This document shows positions 37,226 to 48,977 of a DNA stretch of 64,000 nt, one piece after another; position 1 is the first letter of the stretch; each line of letters begins with the position of its first letter. The position numbers and the translations under genes were made by a program. This DNA is from Solenopsis invicta (Eukaryota > Arthropoda > Insecta > Hymenoptera > Formicidae), in the NCBI RefSeq assembly GCF_016802725.1, contig NC_052665.1:7998001-8062000 (forward strand), in the 5' to 3' direction. Below the pieces are notes generated by a model, which did no database searches, was not told where the DNA came from, and saw only the letters and a list, made by a program, of their open reading frames with translations.

Positions 37226-38397
37226 GTGTGCGCTCATTTTAAACGTGTAGGCGAATAAGAAAATGTAATAATGTTATTAATATATTATTACATTAGGGCC
37301 AAAACTTGATAGCGTTCGCTGCTTTTAGAAATTTGTCGCCTTCCTTGAACAGGAAATGATCAGTAATTGTTGCCGGATCTGTTTGTCTAATGCTTCGAGC
37401 GTGTAATAGGTCTCTTTGAGTTGGTCTTTTAACGAGGTTAAAGCTTCCTGTACTTGAAGATACAGGATAATCGTGTTATAAAAGCTATCTTGTAGCTTCA
37501 CTCTTACGGCAGCTTTAATTCTCCTTCGCCACTAAGCGATAAAATTAATTGCAGAAATTATTTCCTTTTGGAATAAATCGCGCGCGCACTTTCTACCAAT
37601 GGTAGATTTAGTGCTTCGGAAGCCCTAACGCAACCCCTGACTTTGTTGAGCTTTTTTATATCAGTTCGATAGATAAAGCAGAGTCTAGCAGGAATTTTAT
37701 TTCTAAGTTTTCATGGAATAATAAGATTTCTCGTGTTTCTGTCGAATGGTTTCCTTCGTTAAAAAAATTACAAAATTGTAAAAGATAAATAATTATAAAC
37801 TCGCACATCAATTTGAGGAACGGTCAAAGCTTTAAAAATTCGTTTAAATCTCTCATAAATCTGCCGCTGTCTTCCATTCTAGCTCGTGATAATGAATCTC
37901 GCTCATGGCAGAATTGAACGAATAATCCTTGATAGATCTAACGCAACGAATCCGCATCAAGACTACGTGCTTTCCTCTGGGATAAAGATTACTCAGTTTT
38001 TCTGGCTTGTCTCAATCCGGGTCGGAATATACATCGTCGATCCTAAACCTAAAAGCACCGTAATACTCCTCGATCAGGGGAGTCGAACAATCGACGGTGA
38101 AGACGTCATAGGCCTCGGGATCAGGCGCGTATACGCTCGTGATAGAATCAGGATTCACTGGGGCATTAAAATCACGTTTATCAGGGTTAAGCCTCAAGTG
38201 ACTGCGCGTATCTTTAGCTCGTCAAGCAGAGTCCTGATCGGATATTTTTTTTTTTAGCAAGGGATCACACCTTTATTTAAGAATAAAATTAAGTGTGTTA
38301 TGAGATGCCAAAAATTTCGTGATTGATATTTTTAACAACACTTTTGATATTTGATATTTTATAAAAATATGATTTTCTCTTTACTTGAAAAATTTGT

Positions 38398-39470
38398 CTT
38401 GTAACTACTTGCTATCATATAGCTAAAGTTGGAAGAAAATATAAGCAGTCTTTGAAGATATTTATTAGCTACTATCTTGTTCCGATCAATTAAAGAGTAT
38501 TAATTCTTTACCATCAATTTGTTTTATAACGTGTGCTTTCGTACACACTGTTAATAAAATATAGGATTTATAAATGCAATCGCCTGCAAGCACAGAGTAA
38601 TCGAAGTATCGCGTATTAATCGTTACGTTTTATGCAAAAAATTCACCACGTTCAATTAAAATTGTTGTAATTTTCTGAAAATTTAGTTTAAATTGAATTA
38701 CATCCCGTTTAATATTGCATACTAATTTAATATTACAAATACAGTATCAAGTGCAAATTGAACATATTTTATTTTATTCTACCTTTTGCCTGTATAAACT
38801 TCGTGTAAGCCATTTCTTCCAATTCTCTTTCAGTTTGTCATCGCAAGCTCTGACGGAGCTTGCCTTTTTTTGGCAAGCGCACTTGTCACACCTTTTTTTT
38901 CCAATCTCAAATTCTCATTTGCTCTCTCTTTTTTTCTTCACGTGATTGTAATTTTTTTTTCGCACACCCTTGTCTTTTTCCATTCTATCTGTCTATCTTG
39001 GATAATTTTCTCGTCTCTGCGCCCTGATTTCTTCGCCCATGCTCGAGATGCATCTCACAACGTTGGATTTTAATTACATATTTTTTCACCTACTTCTCCT
39101 CTTCATATTTTCCTTTCCTCCTTGACATCCGTCGCAGTCAGGAAAACTCTATAGCAAAAGAACGCGAAATTTTGACTGAAAATAGCGGTACCTTATGCCA
39201 GCAAAAATTTTTCATTTATTCTGAACAAGACAAAAATAAAATGTGTAATTAAATAATGTAAAATAAAGTAGACTACGGTATCAATTTCTAGAATATTTAT
39301 TTTTGTTAAATATCTGAAATATTTTTCTTTAATATAAAAATGTTTAAATTTAAAACGGCAGTTTTTCCTTCTTACCGTATCACTAAAGTTGGAAAAAAAT
39401 ACAAGCTGTCTTTGACAAATTTTATTTATTAACTACTATCGTGTTCCGAGCAATTAAAATAATTGAAGTA
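38398..39470 (+). repeat. Diverged ~100 bp direct repeat pair
   Basis: The segment 38415-38500 (GCTAAAGTTGGAAGAAAATA, then AAGCAGTCTTTGA and ACTACTATCTTGTTCCG-like words) recurs at 39380-39465 (ACTAAAGTTGGAAAAAAATA, AAGCTGTCTTTGA, ACTACTATCGTGTTCCG). The copies are about 970 bases apart in the same orientation. The family is unknown. Confidence 0.55.
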
Positions 39471-40376
39471 TTGTAATAACAGTAATGACTTGATAGACAT
39501 ATTTAGTATAATTGATAATAAGTGTTACAGAGAAAAAAATATATTATTTTTATCGTTCGATTTTTAACTTCCGTTTTTTAAAGAATATTTATTATTTTGA
39601 ATTATTGTCACTTTTAAAGACAAAATGCGATATTACAACTTTTGTACAAACTCGAAGTATTGATATTAATGTTTCACCGTTACATTAATATTTTAGATAC
39701 AAGCGCGTTATTCGTCTATATTCTATATTAAATATTTTATATTAAATTCTGTATCAACATAATCAAAATGATTGAAATAGCTGAATAATACTGCTCCATA
39801 CACCGTGCTTTTTTAAATTTAGTTACATACATAATAACTTAATAATGCATTTCGCGTGTGTTATATTTTCACGCAGGCAAATGCCGCAGGTTATAAATTA
39901 TGTCAGGAAACTTCGGCGCGGGAAGAATATCGGTAGCGCAAAACTAAACAAACCTTTCAACGAGGGTCCTAATGACACGTAACGAACGCGACTGACACGA
40001 ACTATGCTCGAACTTCAAAACGCGATGAAGTAGCTTTTGCATAAATACCGAAGAGGTGGGGAGAAATGCAAGAAAGTAGAGCGATATTGCCTAAGGTGAA
40101 TGAATACGAAAATTAATTATACTGAGGTGTGTCAATCTGTTAATCGATGCTCGATAGGTTCGAGCACTACACCGAACAATAGCACATAAAATATCATATA
40201 TAAGTCTGAAATTTTTTAGTTATTCTTTTAAAGAGGAAATACTATTATTTAGTTGATGATTTATCGAACAAAGCTTTAAATTCTTATTAAAAAAATGTCG
40301 CTTGTTGCTCAACATTGCCTTATGTTAAGGAACTGAATTCAGTTTACCGTATTTAACATTTTTATTTCTACATATA

Positions 40377-40602
40377 CAAGGCATCTATAAAGTCTGTGCC
40401 CACTCCCTATATTTCAAAAATGGTTTAAAATTATTAAAAAACCACGAGATACGTATTCAATTATTTCGAGGGGCCACTCTTTTAAAGAGATTAGAGAGGT
40501 AAAATCTCCTCTCGAAATGATTGAACACATATTTCGCGGTTTTTCACAATTTTGAATTGTTCCGAAATATAGAGGGTGAGAATAGACCTTATGGGCTCTC
40601 TG
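40377..40602. mobile_element. TA-flanked palindromic MITE (mariner-like ends)
   Basis: The left arm CAAGGCATCTATAAAGTCTG leads to CCCACTCCCTATATTTC. The reverse complement of the right arm, CAGAGAGCCCATAAGGTCTA, leads to CACCCTCTATATTTC and a shared stretch through to TCAATYATTTCGAG. Both ends abut TA. A truncated tandem copy of the interior and right arm follows at 40647-40791. Confidence 0.7.
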
Positions 40603-40646
40603 TATACATATATAAAATTAATTTTATACTGTACACATATATAAAA

Positions 40647-40791
40647 TTATTTCGAGAGGCCACTCTTTTAAGGGAATTAGAAAGGTAGAATCGCCTCTCA
40701 AAATGATTGAACACATATATTTCGCGGTTTTTTCACAATTTTGAATTGTTCCGAAATATAGAGGGTGAGAATAGCTGTTATGGGCACTCTG
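40647..40791. mobile_element. Truncated tandem copy of the preceding MITE
   Basis: The sequence from ATTTCGAGAGGCCACTCTTT to GGGTGAGAATAGCTGTTATG and GGCACTCTG repeats the interior and right arm of 40377-40602 with few changes. The left arm is missing. It ends beside TA. Confidence 0.65.
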
Positions 40792-41199
40792 TATACATAT
40801 CCGTATAAAATTAATTTCGGATCTCTTTTAAAATTGTGATTCGTCTGTGGCTACTATGAATAACGATATCTGGGCGTGATTATATATTGATAAAGATAAC
40901 ATCGGTTGTTCTTACGAAGAAACGTCGAATTGGATGATTGTTTGATCAACATCACAGCAATTCACCTATTTACCATCATTTGTTTGTCAATCGATCACGA
41001 TGCGTTCCGCCGTCTCCTGTCAAACATTCGTTCGAACGGTAGACTCGCCGCCGTTCCCCCTCGATTTTCTCTCCCCCGAGCAACGCGGTATCGTGCGATC
41101 TCGACAAATTATTCGGCAGTTATCACCCCATCATGGACGACACCAGACTGTACAAGTACTATCGAACGTCCGGATACGGTTTAAATTCGCTGGTCAGAA

Positions 41200-43283
41200 A
41201 TGCGGATCGATCAGGTTATCCCGATTCCGTCGAAGACTAACCTTTTTCACGAACCGTGCTTCGTTTCAGATATATCGATTTCTCATCGCCGATTATAATC
41301 TCAGGCGGTTCTTCAACATAGGTGCTTATTGCGGACCGGTGACTTTCGTGACGTTCATCTTCGCAGTAATTATGACCGTCTGTTCGTTAACAGTGAGTTT
41401 AGTGCAGAACAATTTTAATTGTAGGACGGATAATAGAATAATAATTTTACTTCTTCAATACAGCATACAGCAATTATTTTATTTCATTAGGTAGAGAATT
41501 TATCGGGTAATTAATGAGAGAGTTCAGATTATATTAACCACAACTAAAAAAAAAACTCTGTTAATTAACTTTGTTCATAATAGCAAAGCTACTATGCGCA
41601 ATTGTTCGTTTGGTGGAGAAAATTCAAGTATGCTTATTATTCTAGCAATTAATTTGCATACGATACCGTATGACTCGATACAATAATTAAAACGGCATGA
41701 CAATACGAGTACACGATTCTATAATTAATTGTTTGCTTTAAATCCAACGTAATAATATTATTTCACCGTGTAATTAATCAAAGAACAATAAACGATCGAA
41801 GTCGCGGAATTGTCGATATATTCCCAGTCGTATCGCGGTCGGGTTTTGAATAGATAATGCTCAACGCGTTATATATATACATCGTACGAAAGAAAACGAG
41901 TCACGTATCTTCCGAAAACCTTGCCAGCGCCGAACTCTCTTGCCGGCTTAAAGAAAATGTAAACAACTTTGCGAGGCAATCGCTTGAATACTGATGTATT
42001 CGCGCACGTGCCACGTTGTAACAAATATAATTCTTATACATACACGAAAAAGTATATACGCCGTACGCCTTCAATTTTGACGAAGGGAATTTCAACTGTA
42101 TCCCACGTAGCACCGACGTTTGCGTTAATCCTTATCGCGGTAACAACGTCCAGAAGCTACTACTTCTGAACTTGAAATAAATTTGCAAACATGGAAGTTT
42201 TTATCGATTTTCAGTCAGCTATTTTTACATCGCGCCTACGAGCTTCGTTTCTTGATAAAACGCAGATTAGAAAGCACGCGATAATTTCGTTATAATTCGT
42301 AACTAGTCTTAGAAAGATCAGCAAATAGTGATAATGAATCGGAAATGAATAAAGAAAACAACAATTTACGTAACAAAATAAAAATTTAATTCAATATATT
42401 AATTGCTGCTAATATTCAATTCTTTATTCTGATGTTAGAGTTTGAACATGGTGACGATGAACGATACCCTTTTTCGTGAATTGTTTGAGAAAGCGGAGAA
42501 GGTAAGTTGGGCAGTTTCGGCAATCACAACTAAATTGAAGTTTGATCGAGAGACCGGAGTGAGATACTGAATTACACTTTGAAAGCGCTAACGTTGACTG
42601 CTAATTATTTGTAGAAGTTACCGCGAATGGAGAGCGTCGTTAACGTTATACCGTCGTACAAATGTATTCACAAACATGTAAGTTTATTGTCAAGTATCAG
42701 ATTTTTTTTTTTTTTTTTTTTTTTAAGAACACGGTTAACGTCGCACGGTCACGCTGTCTAATAATTTCGATCTCTAGCTACAACGGATGAACGTGTTCCA
42801 AGAGAAAACGAAGAAAATGGTAGGTAACAGGCAATCTGTTCGCTTGCTCACCGCCACTCTCACTAATTAAATATTTTAATTTCCGGATTCCCGGATTTTG
42901 TTGTAACAGTTATGCAAAGAGCAACTGGAGCTGGAAATAATGAACAGCAAAATGTCGTGCATCGAGAAGCTATTGAAGCCCGAGGTAAATTATTTGTTGC
43001 GATAAATGGGGCACACTGTGCGACCGGGGGTCGTTATTAGAATAAATAAAAAAAAAAACAATCCCCCGCCCACGTTTTCCAGACTCGAGCGCTATCCATG
43101 CGCGTATCCTTTGTCGCGCTTTAATTCAGCACGATTGATAAAAATAATTGACCCACGGCCCACTTGCATTCCTATTCAGAATTTACGCGCGCGATCATCG
43201 ACCTTAAATAATTTAATAACCCGCAGGTCGCGGAGATGAATATGATGAAACTCGCGGAAACTCGTACAAAGGGTTACGGATAA
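41200..43283 (+). CDS. Small single-pass membrane protein, unknown family, seven phase-0 exons
   Basis: Seven short exons chain together, all joined in phase 0: 41200-41214, 41270-41392, 42439-42501, 42615-42677, 42778-42819, 42910-42984, 43227-43283. They give 145 residues and a TAA stop, with AATAAA at 43351-43356. Exon 2 encodes IYRFLIADYNLRRFF and a transmembrane segment (about residues 22-45, GPVTFVTFIFAVIMTVCSL). The rest is soluble, charged and Met/Lys/Glu-rich with likely helices (MNDTLFRELFEKAEKK, LCKEQLELEIMNSKM, VAEMNMMKLAETRTKGYG). Donors GTAAGT/GTAGGT/GTAAAT and acceptors are good. Exons of 42-75 bases open in the same phase six times running is hard to get by chance. The start is the weak point: MRIDQ from ATG 41200 is spliced at CAG|GTTATC, but the upstream ATG at 41133 could be used with a different donor. 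I do not recognise the family and give no function. Confidence 0.68.
42702..42724 (+). repeat. Poly-T run in an intron of the small membrane-protein gene
   Basis: Twenty-three consecutive T residues about 50 bases upstream of the exon at 42778. It may add to the polypyrimidine signal or may be the tail of a retroposed sequence in minus orientation. Confidence 0.8.
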
Positions 43284-43289
43284 ACCGTG

Positions 43290-46170
43290 TGCCAATCGCG
43301 CGAGCTCGATTTTAATTAAAATTTCGCCGCCGTCGAAGAATGAGAGATTTAATAAAACGCATTTATGCGATTTTCTGCGTATACGCGCGGGATATTATAT
43401 AGATAGAAAGGAGTATCTCTTTTTCACTACACACTACACACGGCGACCTATAAACTGTGAATTACCAAAGGTCGTATAAACGTATCATGGCTTCTACGAC
43501 TTTCGGTCGTTGCGTCGTTGCATTAGATCAGTCTTGGTATATCCGGCAGGCAAGTCGCGCTCTATTGGCAGACATAAAATTAGATTCGACCCTATCTCAG
43601 ACCTTTCTGCGGCTATCCAAGTTTATATTGCACGACGGGATATTTTTATTCGGCTTGTTAACCCTTTCTGAATGCGGATATTTCGGTGCTTGTCTTTAAT
43701 TGAGCGTATCATTTTTTTATTTCTTGTCGATAATGATAATGAAGTTCAACATTGGAAATCTCAGAATTAGTGAACCATTGAAGATATTAAGATATTATTA
43801 ACGAAGCGATATTACACGAAAATTACGAACTACAGATGTCATGTTCTTATTAAAAAATTAAGATTTTTTTTATCATCAAAAGATATTTATTCGATGGCAA
43901 TGATCATCGAAATTTTCGCAGTTATAATAATTTAGGAGCTTCCCGCTTTGACTTCGTTTTTTTTTTAATCGATTTTAAATGTGCAACGATCCTTCCCGCG
44001 ATGCGTGCGTTATTGTACCGTGTGAATTAATTAATGTCTTCTCTCATAAAATTATTACTATAAATTGTTATTATTAATAAAATTATTGGCATTGCTGATA
44101 ACAGTGCATTTTGTATTAATTGAATATCGTCATAACGTGAAAATTTGTTAGTGGTAACATCCGGTTATTATGCTAATATAATGTATTACGCAAACATCAT
44201 ATATAATTCTGCGCCAATAGTAATCTCTCTTCTAGGAACAGTCCGAGTGGCGTCGTAGCAGATCGCCAAAAGCATACCATCGCCCTATTAACGTGGAAAT
44301 ATCAAAATAGCAAGTAATAATACACAGGGAAATGAGGTCGCGTATACATGTAAAATCTGATGAAACTTTATTCTCAATTTTATAATTAATGCTTTCATTA
44401 GCGATTTACAATTGATATATAAATGTAATGGTTGTCTGATCTCGCGCTTTATAGAAATAAAATAAATCTGTGACATATAGCGAATCCGTAGTGTATTATA
44501 TATTTGCGTATACTCCCGTTTAAGCATTTAATTGTAAATATTTATGACGCTTTGCCATTTGATAAACGTCTAAAAGTTATGTTAGAATTATTAAGTCCGC
44601 GCTCACTATTTTTATGAATATAGAGCACAAGTTATAATCGTCACGGTATGCATGTTAGATATGAATTAATGCAAAACTTAGTGAACCACAACCGCGCTCG
44701 ACAAAAGCGTTTTGAAAACATTTTCCCACGTAGCGAAAAAATAGTTGCAAACAGTGGTTCTGTCATCGAAGTATCGTTGTTCCGCATCCTTGTTCAAACA
44801 CACGTAAATTTCGTATGATCACATGCAAAAGCAGTATAAATCATGACCTATTAAATGGACTGTGTACCGCGTATAAACGCACAGGTTTTCTGACAAAATT
44901 TTTGCAGAATAGGCGCGGCGAAGCGGGATACCGAAACTCTAGTACGTGCCGAAACTCGCCGGAAAAAAAAAAATATGCGGCGACCTTTTTTGCGGTTGAC
45001 CACATGTGAGCGACGAGTGCTGCTGCGTTTTGTAAAAAGTAAACGCCATAACGTCGCTTACGTTACCTTTCTATGCTTCTGTATTCAACCATTTCTACTG
45101 TTATTTTAAAGCGTATTCACGAAAGTTATTGAGCACGATCGTTCAGAATGTATCACTTTTTTTGTTGCAGCATGTTTTGTTACACATACAACATACGTTT
45201 AATTTCATTTGATTATTCAAGATACATATCGTGACAAATAAGTCAAATCGGCAATACGATATGTGTCAGTATGCTAAGAAGTTACCAATTAAATGTCGAT
45301 TAACTTGAACCACTTTCTGTTCAAAAATATCACATTTAGAGTTGCTGAAAATTCTATCAATCGAACGAATTTTCCCAATCGTATTTTAGTTAATAATAAA
45401 GAAGTCAGATCACATTTCTTAATAAAAATGAAAAATGTTATTTTTAAAACTCATCTTTCGTAAAATTAATCAAATAATCATTAAGATCGAGAAGTCACTT
45501 AATATACATATATATACAATAATATTTATATGTATATGTATATAAGCAATATATGCTACGCAACAATACGCTATTGTAAGCACAACACCATTGTCTCGAG
45601 ACAATAACGCTTGAAGTTTAACACAATTATCCAACTCGGAAATAAGAAAAGACAATTTAACATGATTGCAATCTACCGAACTTTAACATCATTATCTCAA
45701 GACGATCACGTGTGCTTGCGCTACACGTGCTCGTTGCATAACACTATACCTGTACAAAACGTATCATTAATGTAATTACTAATAACCTTAGCTGCAATAA
45801 ATTCACGTTGCGGAAAAGCAGAAAGAAAGACAAAAATACATGCGCGATTACAAATATGAATAATTCGTATTGTCATATAAATATCGTGTAAATACTGTAA
45901 GACGTCTTTAAGACTTTTCGTGTTATCTGAGCTTACTTTTATTTTCAAATTATTCAGTTAAAACAAACGAAATTATTTAATTAAAATAGAAATAATCTGA
46001 CATTTAGATGTAGAAAGTATGAATGGAAATATAATATGTACCGCGAAAAATCTCGGGAAGAAAAAAGTAGAGAGATAGTAAAAAAATAGGAGAAAATAGT
46101 GCCAACTATTTTTATCCTTCGAAATATTGAATAAAAGTGTTCTAAAATAATCTCCTACGCTATACGACCT
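43290..46170. other. AT-rich DNA after the small gene, otherwise nothing recognised
   Basis: Apart from the possible exon at 44236, short frames here have no domain signal. A palindromic TATATGTATATGTATATA stretch lies near 45510-45560. Confidence 0.4.
44236..44310 (+). CDS. Possible alternative last exon of the small membrane-protein gene
   Basis: After a good acceptor (CTCTTCTAG) a phase-0 frame encodes EQSEWRRSRSPKAYHRPINV plus EISK and a TAG stop, 25 codons in all. Phase 0 is exactly what the upstream exon ending at 42984 needs, so skipping the exon at 43227 would swap the last 18 residues for a basic 24-residue tail. It could be a chance frame; only its phase, acceptor and position support it. 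Confidence 0.35.
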   Translation, partial: EQSEWRRSRSPKAYHRPINVEISK

Positions 46171-46179
46171 ATATTTCAT

Positions 46180-46960
46180 TAATAAATTTGGCGATTTTGA
46201 TTCTCGATTTGAAATTGACTCACCCCGGTGCCGACCGATCCGCGGTGGTGTACCGTCTCCCTCTTCTTTTCTCGCCCGAGCTTACGGATGTCGCCAGTAG
46301 TGCAGGTCCGGACTGTCGCGGCTTGGCGCGGCGCGGCGCGGTGCGGCGAGGTCTGGCCACGACCGTCTGTTTCCACTTTCGATCCCCCGCGCCGCGGCGA
46401 GGTTGGAGAGACTGGCTCAGGAATTGAACGCAGCTACGTGGCCGTACGAGAACAGGGTCTTTGCTCCCGTTTAATATTTTAGCCATCCATTGGCTGCTGC
46501 CGCTCGAGGCATCGACATGCGCTCTCTGGCTTTCGGCTGCTCGCTCCGCTCCGCTCCGTTCCGCTCAGCACGGCACTGCACGATACTGCACGGCACGGCA
46601 CAGCACGGCACCGCACCGCACGGCACAGCACAGCACGGCACGCTGCGCCGTGCCGCGCCGTGTGCCGTTCGCACGCCTCGTTACGTCAGGCCGGACTTTC
46701 AGCTCCGGGGTGCAGTCTAACGAATGCGCTATACGCCGCATCCGATATCGATATGGGGATGAGACGGATCGATTCGCGCCGCGCCGCGCCGCGCGCCCGC
46801 ACGGCCTGTTTATTCGGCCATCGATCCCGCAGCTATCGAACCGCAGCGGTCGCTTACGGTTCGGGAAGTGTTGCATTCCGACCGATTCGCGAGTATGGGC
46901 TTGGAAAGGACCTCGTTATAAACGATAGATCGTTTCCGTATCGTTAAACTCGGATTTCCC
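46180..46960 (-). promoter_or_regulatory. CpG island with GCACG repeats and a minus-strand splice donor
   Basis: This is the most GC-rich segment of the window, with short tandem motifs: GGCGCGGCGCGGCGCGG near 46323 and many variants of GCACGGCACA at 46565-46650. Overlapping frames on both strands (up to 155 codons) are low-complexity Ala/Arg/Cys/His products of these repeats. On the minus strand CACCGGG|GTGAGTC gives a strong donor with the exon side ending at 46224. I infer a promoter with a noncoding first exon on the minus strand; no further exon is identified. Confidence 0.4.
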
Positions 46961-47999
46961 TATCTTTTATTTTCCTTCCCGTAAGCGTAAAATCGAAAGA
47001 TAAAAAGGGAAATGCTGGAAACAATTGGAGTCTAAATAAGTCATCTTATACAGGAACTTTAATCCTAATATCGATGATACCGATAATACCACCACTTCCA
47101 TTCCTTTCTTATCGTTTCCTTGGAATTTTATTGGAATCGAATATTGATCGGATAATTGTTTTTTAACACGCGAAGTCATGTTCTCACAAGAATAAAACTC
47201 ATTTGATGGTATCAAAAATCTTGATACATTGGAGAACAGTAGAACGGTTCGATACTTAAAACTTATGATGCATGGAGCTACGTTTGATGCTTGTGGAAAC
47301 TAACGCGAGGGAATATTTCATGTTTGCTCGATGTAACATTGATGAATGGATAATATTCGCGGTGTTTAGAGCCGGTCTTTAAAGCTAATTCTTCCGTAGG
47401 AAATATCCACAGACCGCGCGTTAGCACATCACAAAGAAATAATTGCCCGTTCTTGATACGAGTGCAACGGTAAACTGCGGTTTGTTTATCTTAAATATCT
47501 GCGACATCGTGCTTCCGTCTCAGATATGTGGTGAAGAAATATTGACAATTTTTCTTATGTCCGGCTTGAAAATTCAGTGGCAGCGCGCGATTCCTCTATC
47601 GCGCGCCGTCTCCGCTGCTACGATCTCCGGATTTTTAAACCTCGTGAAATGGCAACCCTAGTGTTGACGTTGGAGAATCGGGTATAGAGTAGCTTCTATA
47701 TCTCCCGTACACTACGTGGTCACTGAACTGTGCGGAGAATTTTTAAAGTAGAAGAAACCTTACAGCGTACAGACTATTGCTGGCATAGCCCGGACGTCTG
47801 AAAGTATAATTCGCATACTTCCTGCATGCTGTAAAGCCGCGTGTCTGTATAATTAAGGTCGCTATAGTGGAGATATAGCATTGTGACGTAGGGTCGAAGT
47901 TAGTTGGCAGCGGGATTTTATTAGACTTAATAAAACCAACGTTAAATAATGAAGAATATTAAATCTATAAGAATACAGAAAATCTACATTTTCACTCTA

Positions 48000-48420
48000 G
48001 AGAGTGAGTTCGGAAATTTATTCGCTACGCGAAGATTGAAATTGATAACGATTGCTATGAAGGATTGATCGATGTTTGTGCTTCTAATACACGATTCGGC
48101 TTGGCTTCTTTTGTCACCCATCGGCTATAGCTAGCAAAGCCGTATACGTGCTGATCGGCATTTTGTGCCGACTGGCATAGATCGATTGACACGTATTCAG
48201 TAACGGGTATTGTCCAATGAGCTCGTTGATCGGCAAAGCCGATTATAGTGAGGGATGTAGAAGGCGCCTTAAAGCAGAAACAATCTCTCAACAATTCTGG
48301 ATGGTGAAAATAGGTTTATTAGAAGGGAGTACAGAGCGTGATCTGATGTGGTGTATTTGAGTTTAGATTACTAAACGGTAAAAAATATAGTCGGTGCCGC
48401 GATTATATACATATTTTACT
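48000..48420 (-). mobile_element. Possible LTR-type fragment with repeated GATCGGCAAAGCCGAT words
   Basis: Read on the minus strand, the segment has CCCTTCTAATAAACC (a polyadenylation-like word), then TTGTTTCTGCTTTAAGGCGC, and several palindromic words around GCCGATCAGCACG and CTTTGCCGATCAACGAG. An 80-codon minus frame spans it. The composition and layout suit a solo LTR, but I see no paired copy, TG...CA borders or target duplication, so this is tentative. Confidence 0.25.
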
Positions 48421-48542
48421 CTCTTTTTTTTATCTATGACATAATTAAGGCTCATGCAATTTATAGAAAATAAATGATTTATGAATGGAGAATTTAACGC
48501 TCTTCAATATTTATTCGAACTTGTGTTTAATATTTTATACTA

Positions 48543-48977
48543 CAGTAGAAGACTTTTTATATTTATATCAAAGTCGATTCTTATAAAAAACTAGCGTTGA
48601 ATTTTTAACGTACTCGAGTATCAATTTAATGTAATGTAGGTAATTGTGTTATTTAAATATTTTTTGTTAAATATAATATTTCTATAATATAATGTTATAT
48701 TATGGTAACATAATTTATAAGTAAATATAAACAAATATAAAAATGTAGTTTTGAAACGTAAACGCTAAGATAAATAAATAAAATGTACATGCCAATATAT
48801 TATAATGTACTATCAATTCTATCGAAGAAATATGCTTGCGCAATTTGTTATGTTTTTCGCATAATATTTATGTTACTTTCCAACATATTCGTCTTGTGTT
48901 AAAGTAACATAAAAATTTGAGTGGACGATTTAGGACACGCGATACATGTTAAATTTAATACAAATTTTCCAACCGTG
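48543..48977 (-). mobile_element. TA-flanked MITE, CACAG-end family, copy 2
   Basis: In reverse orientation this matches the element at 4636-5076: TA|CACGGTTGGAAAATTTGTA at one end and TA|CAGTAGAAGAC at the other, with shared interior stretches such as TAACACAAGACGAATATGTT and the ATTTTTATGTTA region. The two copies have almost the same length (435 and 441 bases). Confidence 0.7.

Larger units (their letters stand above)
34168..38242 (-). pseudogene. Arginine kinase pseudogene in three pieces
   Basis: Three minus-strand segments line up in order with insect arginine kinase (ATP:arginine phosphotransferase, the phosphagen buffer). Piece 1 (38242-37866) has VYAPDPEAYDVF, TPLIEEYYGAF and, after a TGA at 38014-38012, GKHVVLMRIRCVRS and YSFNSAMSEIHYHELE. 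Piece 2 (37451-37296) has EALTSLKDQLKETYY, then after a frameshift DHFLFKEGDKFLKAANAIKF and WP. Piece 3 (34472-34168) has FFNKGKTFLVWC, EDHMRLISM and VYERLVKVVQEIEKK. Piece 3 then hits TAG at 34308-34306, a two-base insertion near 34270, and TGA at 34249-34247 replacing the Arg codon before ASVHVRLPKL. The catalytic Cys of the CPTNLGT motif is Tyr. Acceptor-like and donor-like sites remain around piece 3 (CTTCAG|GT and TTCAG|GTGAG), so it derives from an intron-containing gene copy and not a processed one. MITEs at 35014 and 37003 lie between the pieces. Confidence 0.88.

Noticed and set aside
37886..38257. 123-codon plus-strand open frame
   Set aside because: It is the antisense shadow of arginine kinase piece 1.
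41000..41494. 164-codon continuous frame covering exon 2 of the small gene
   Set aside because: Only its second half (from 41270) is protein-like. The first half has no support, and reading through the donor at 41393 would add a random tail.
46461..46928. 155-codon plus-strand frame and its antisense partners
   Set aside because: It is produced by GCACG-type short repeats; the translations are Ala/Arg/His/Cys repeats in every frame.
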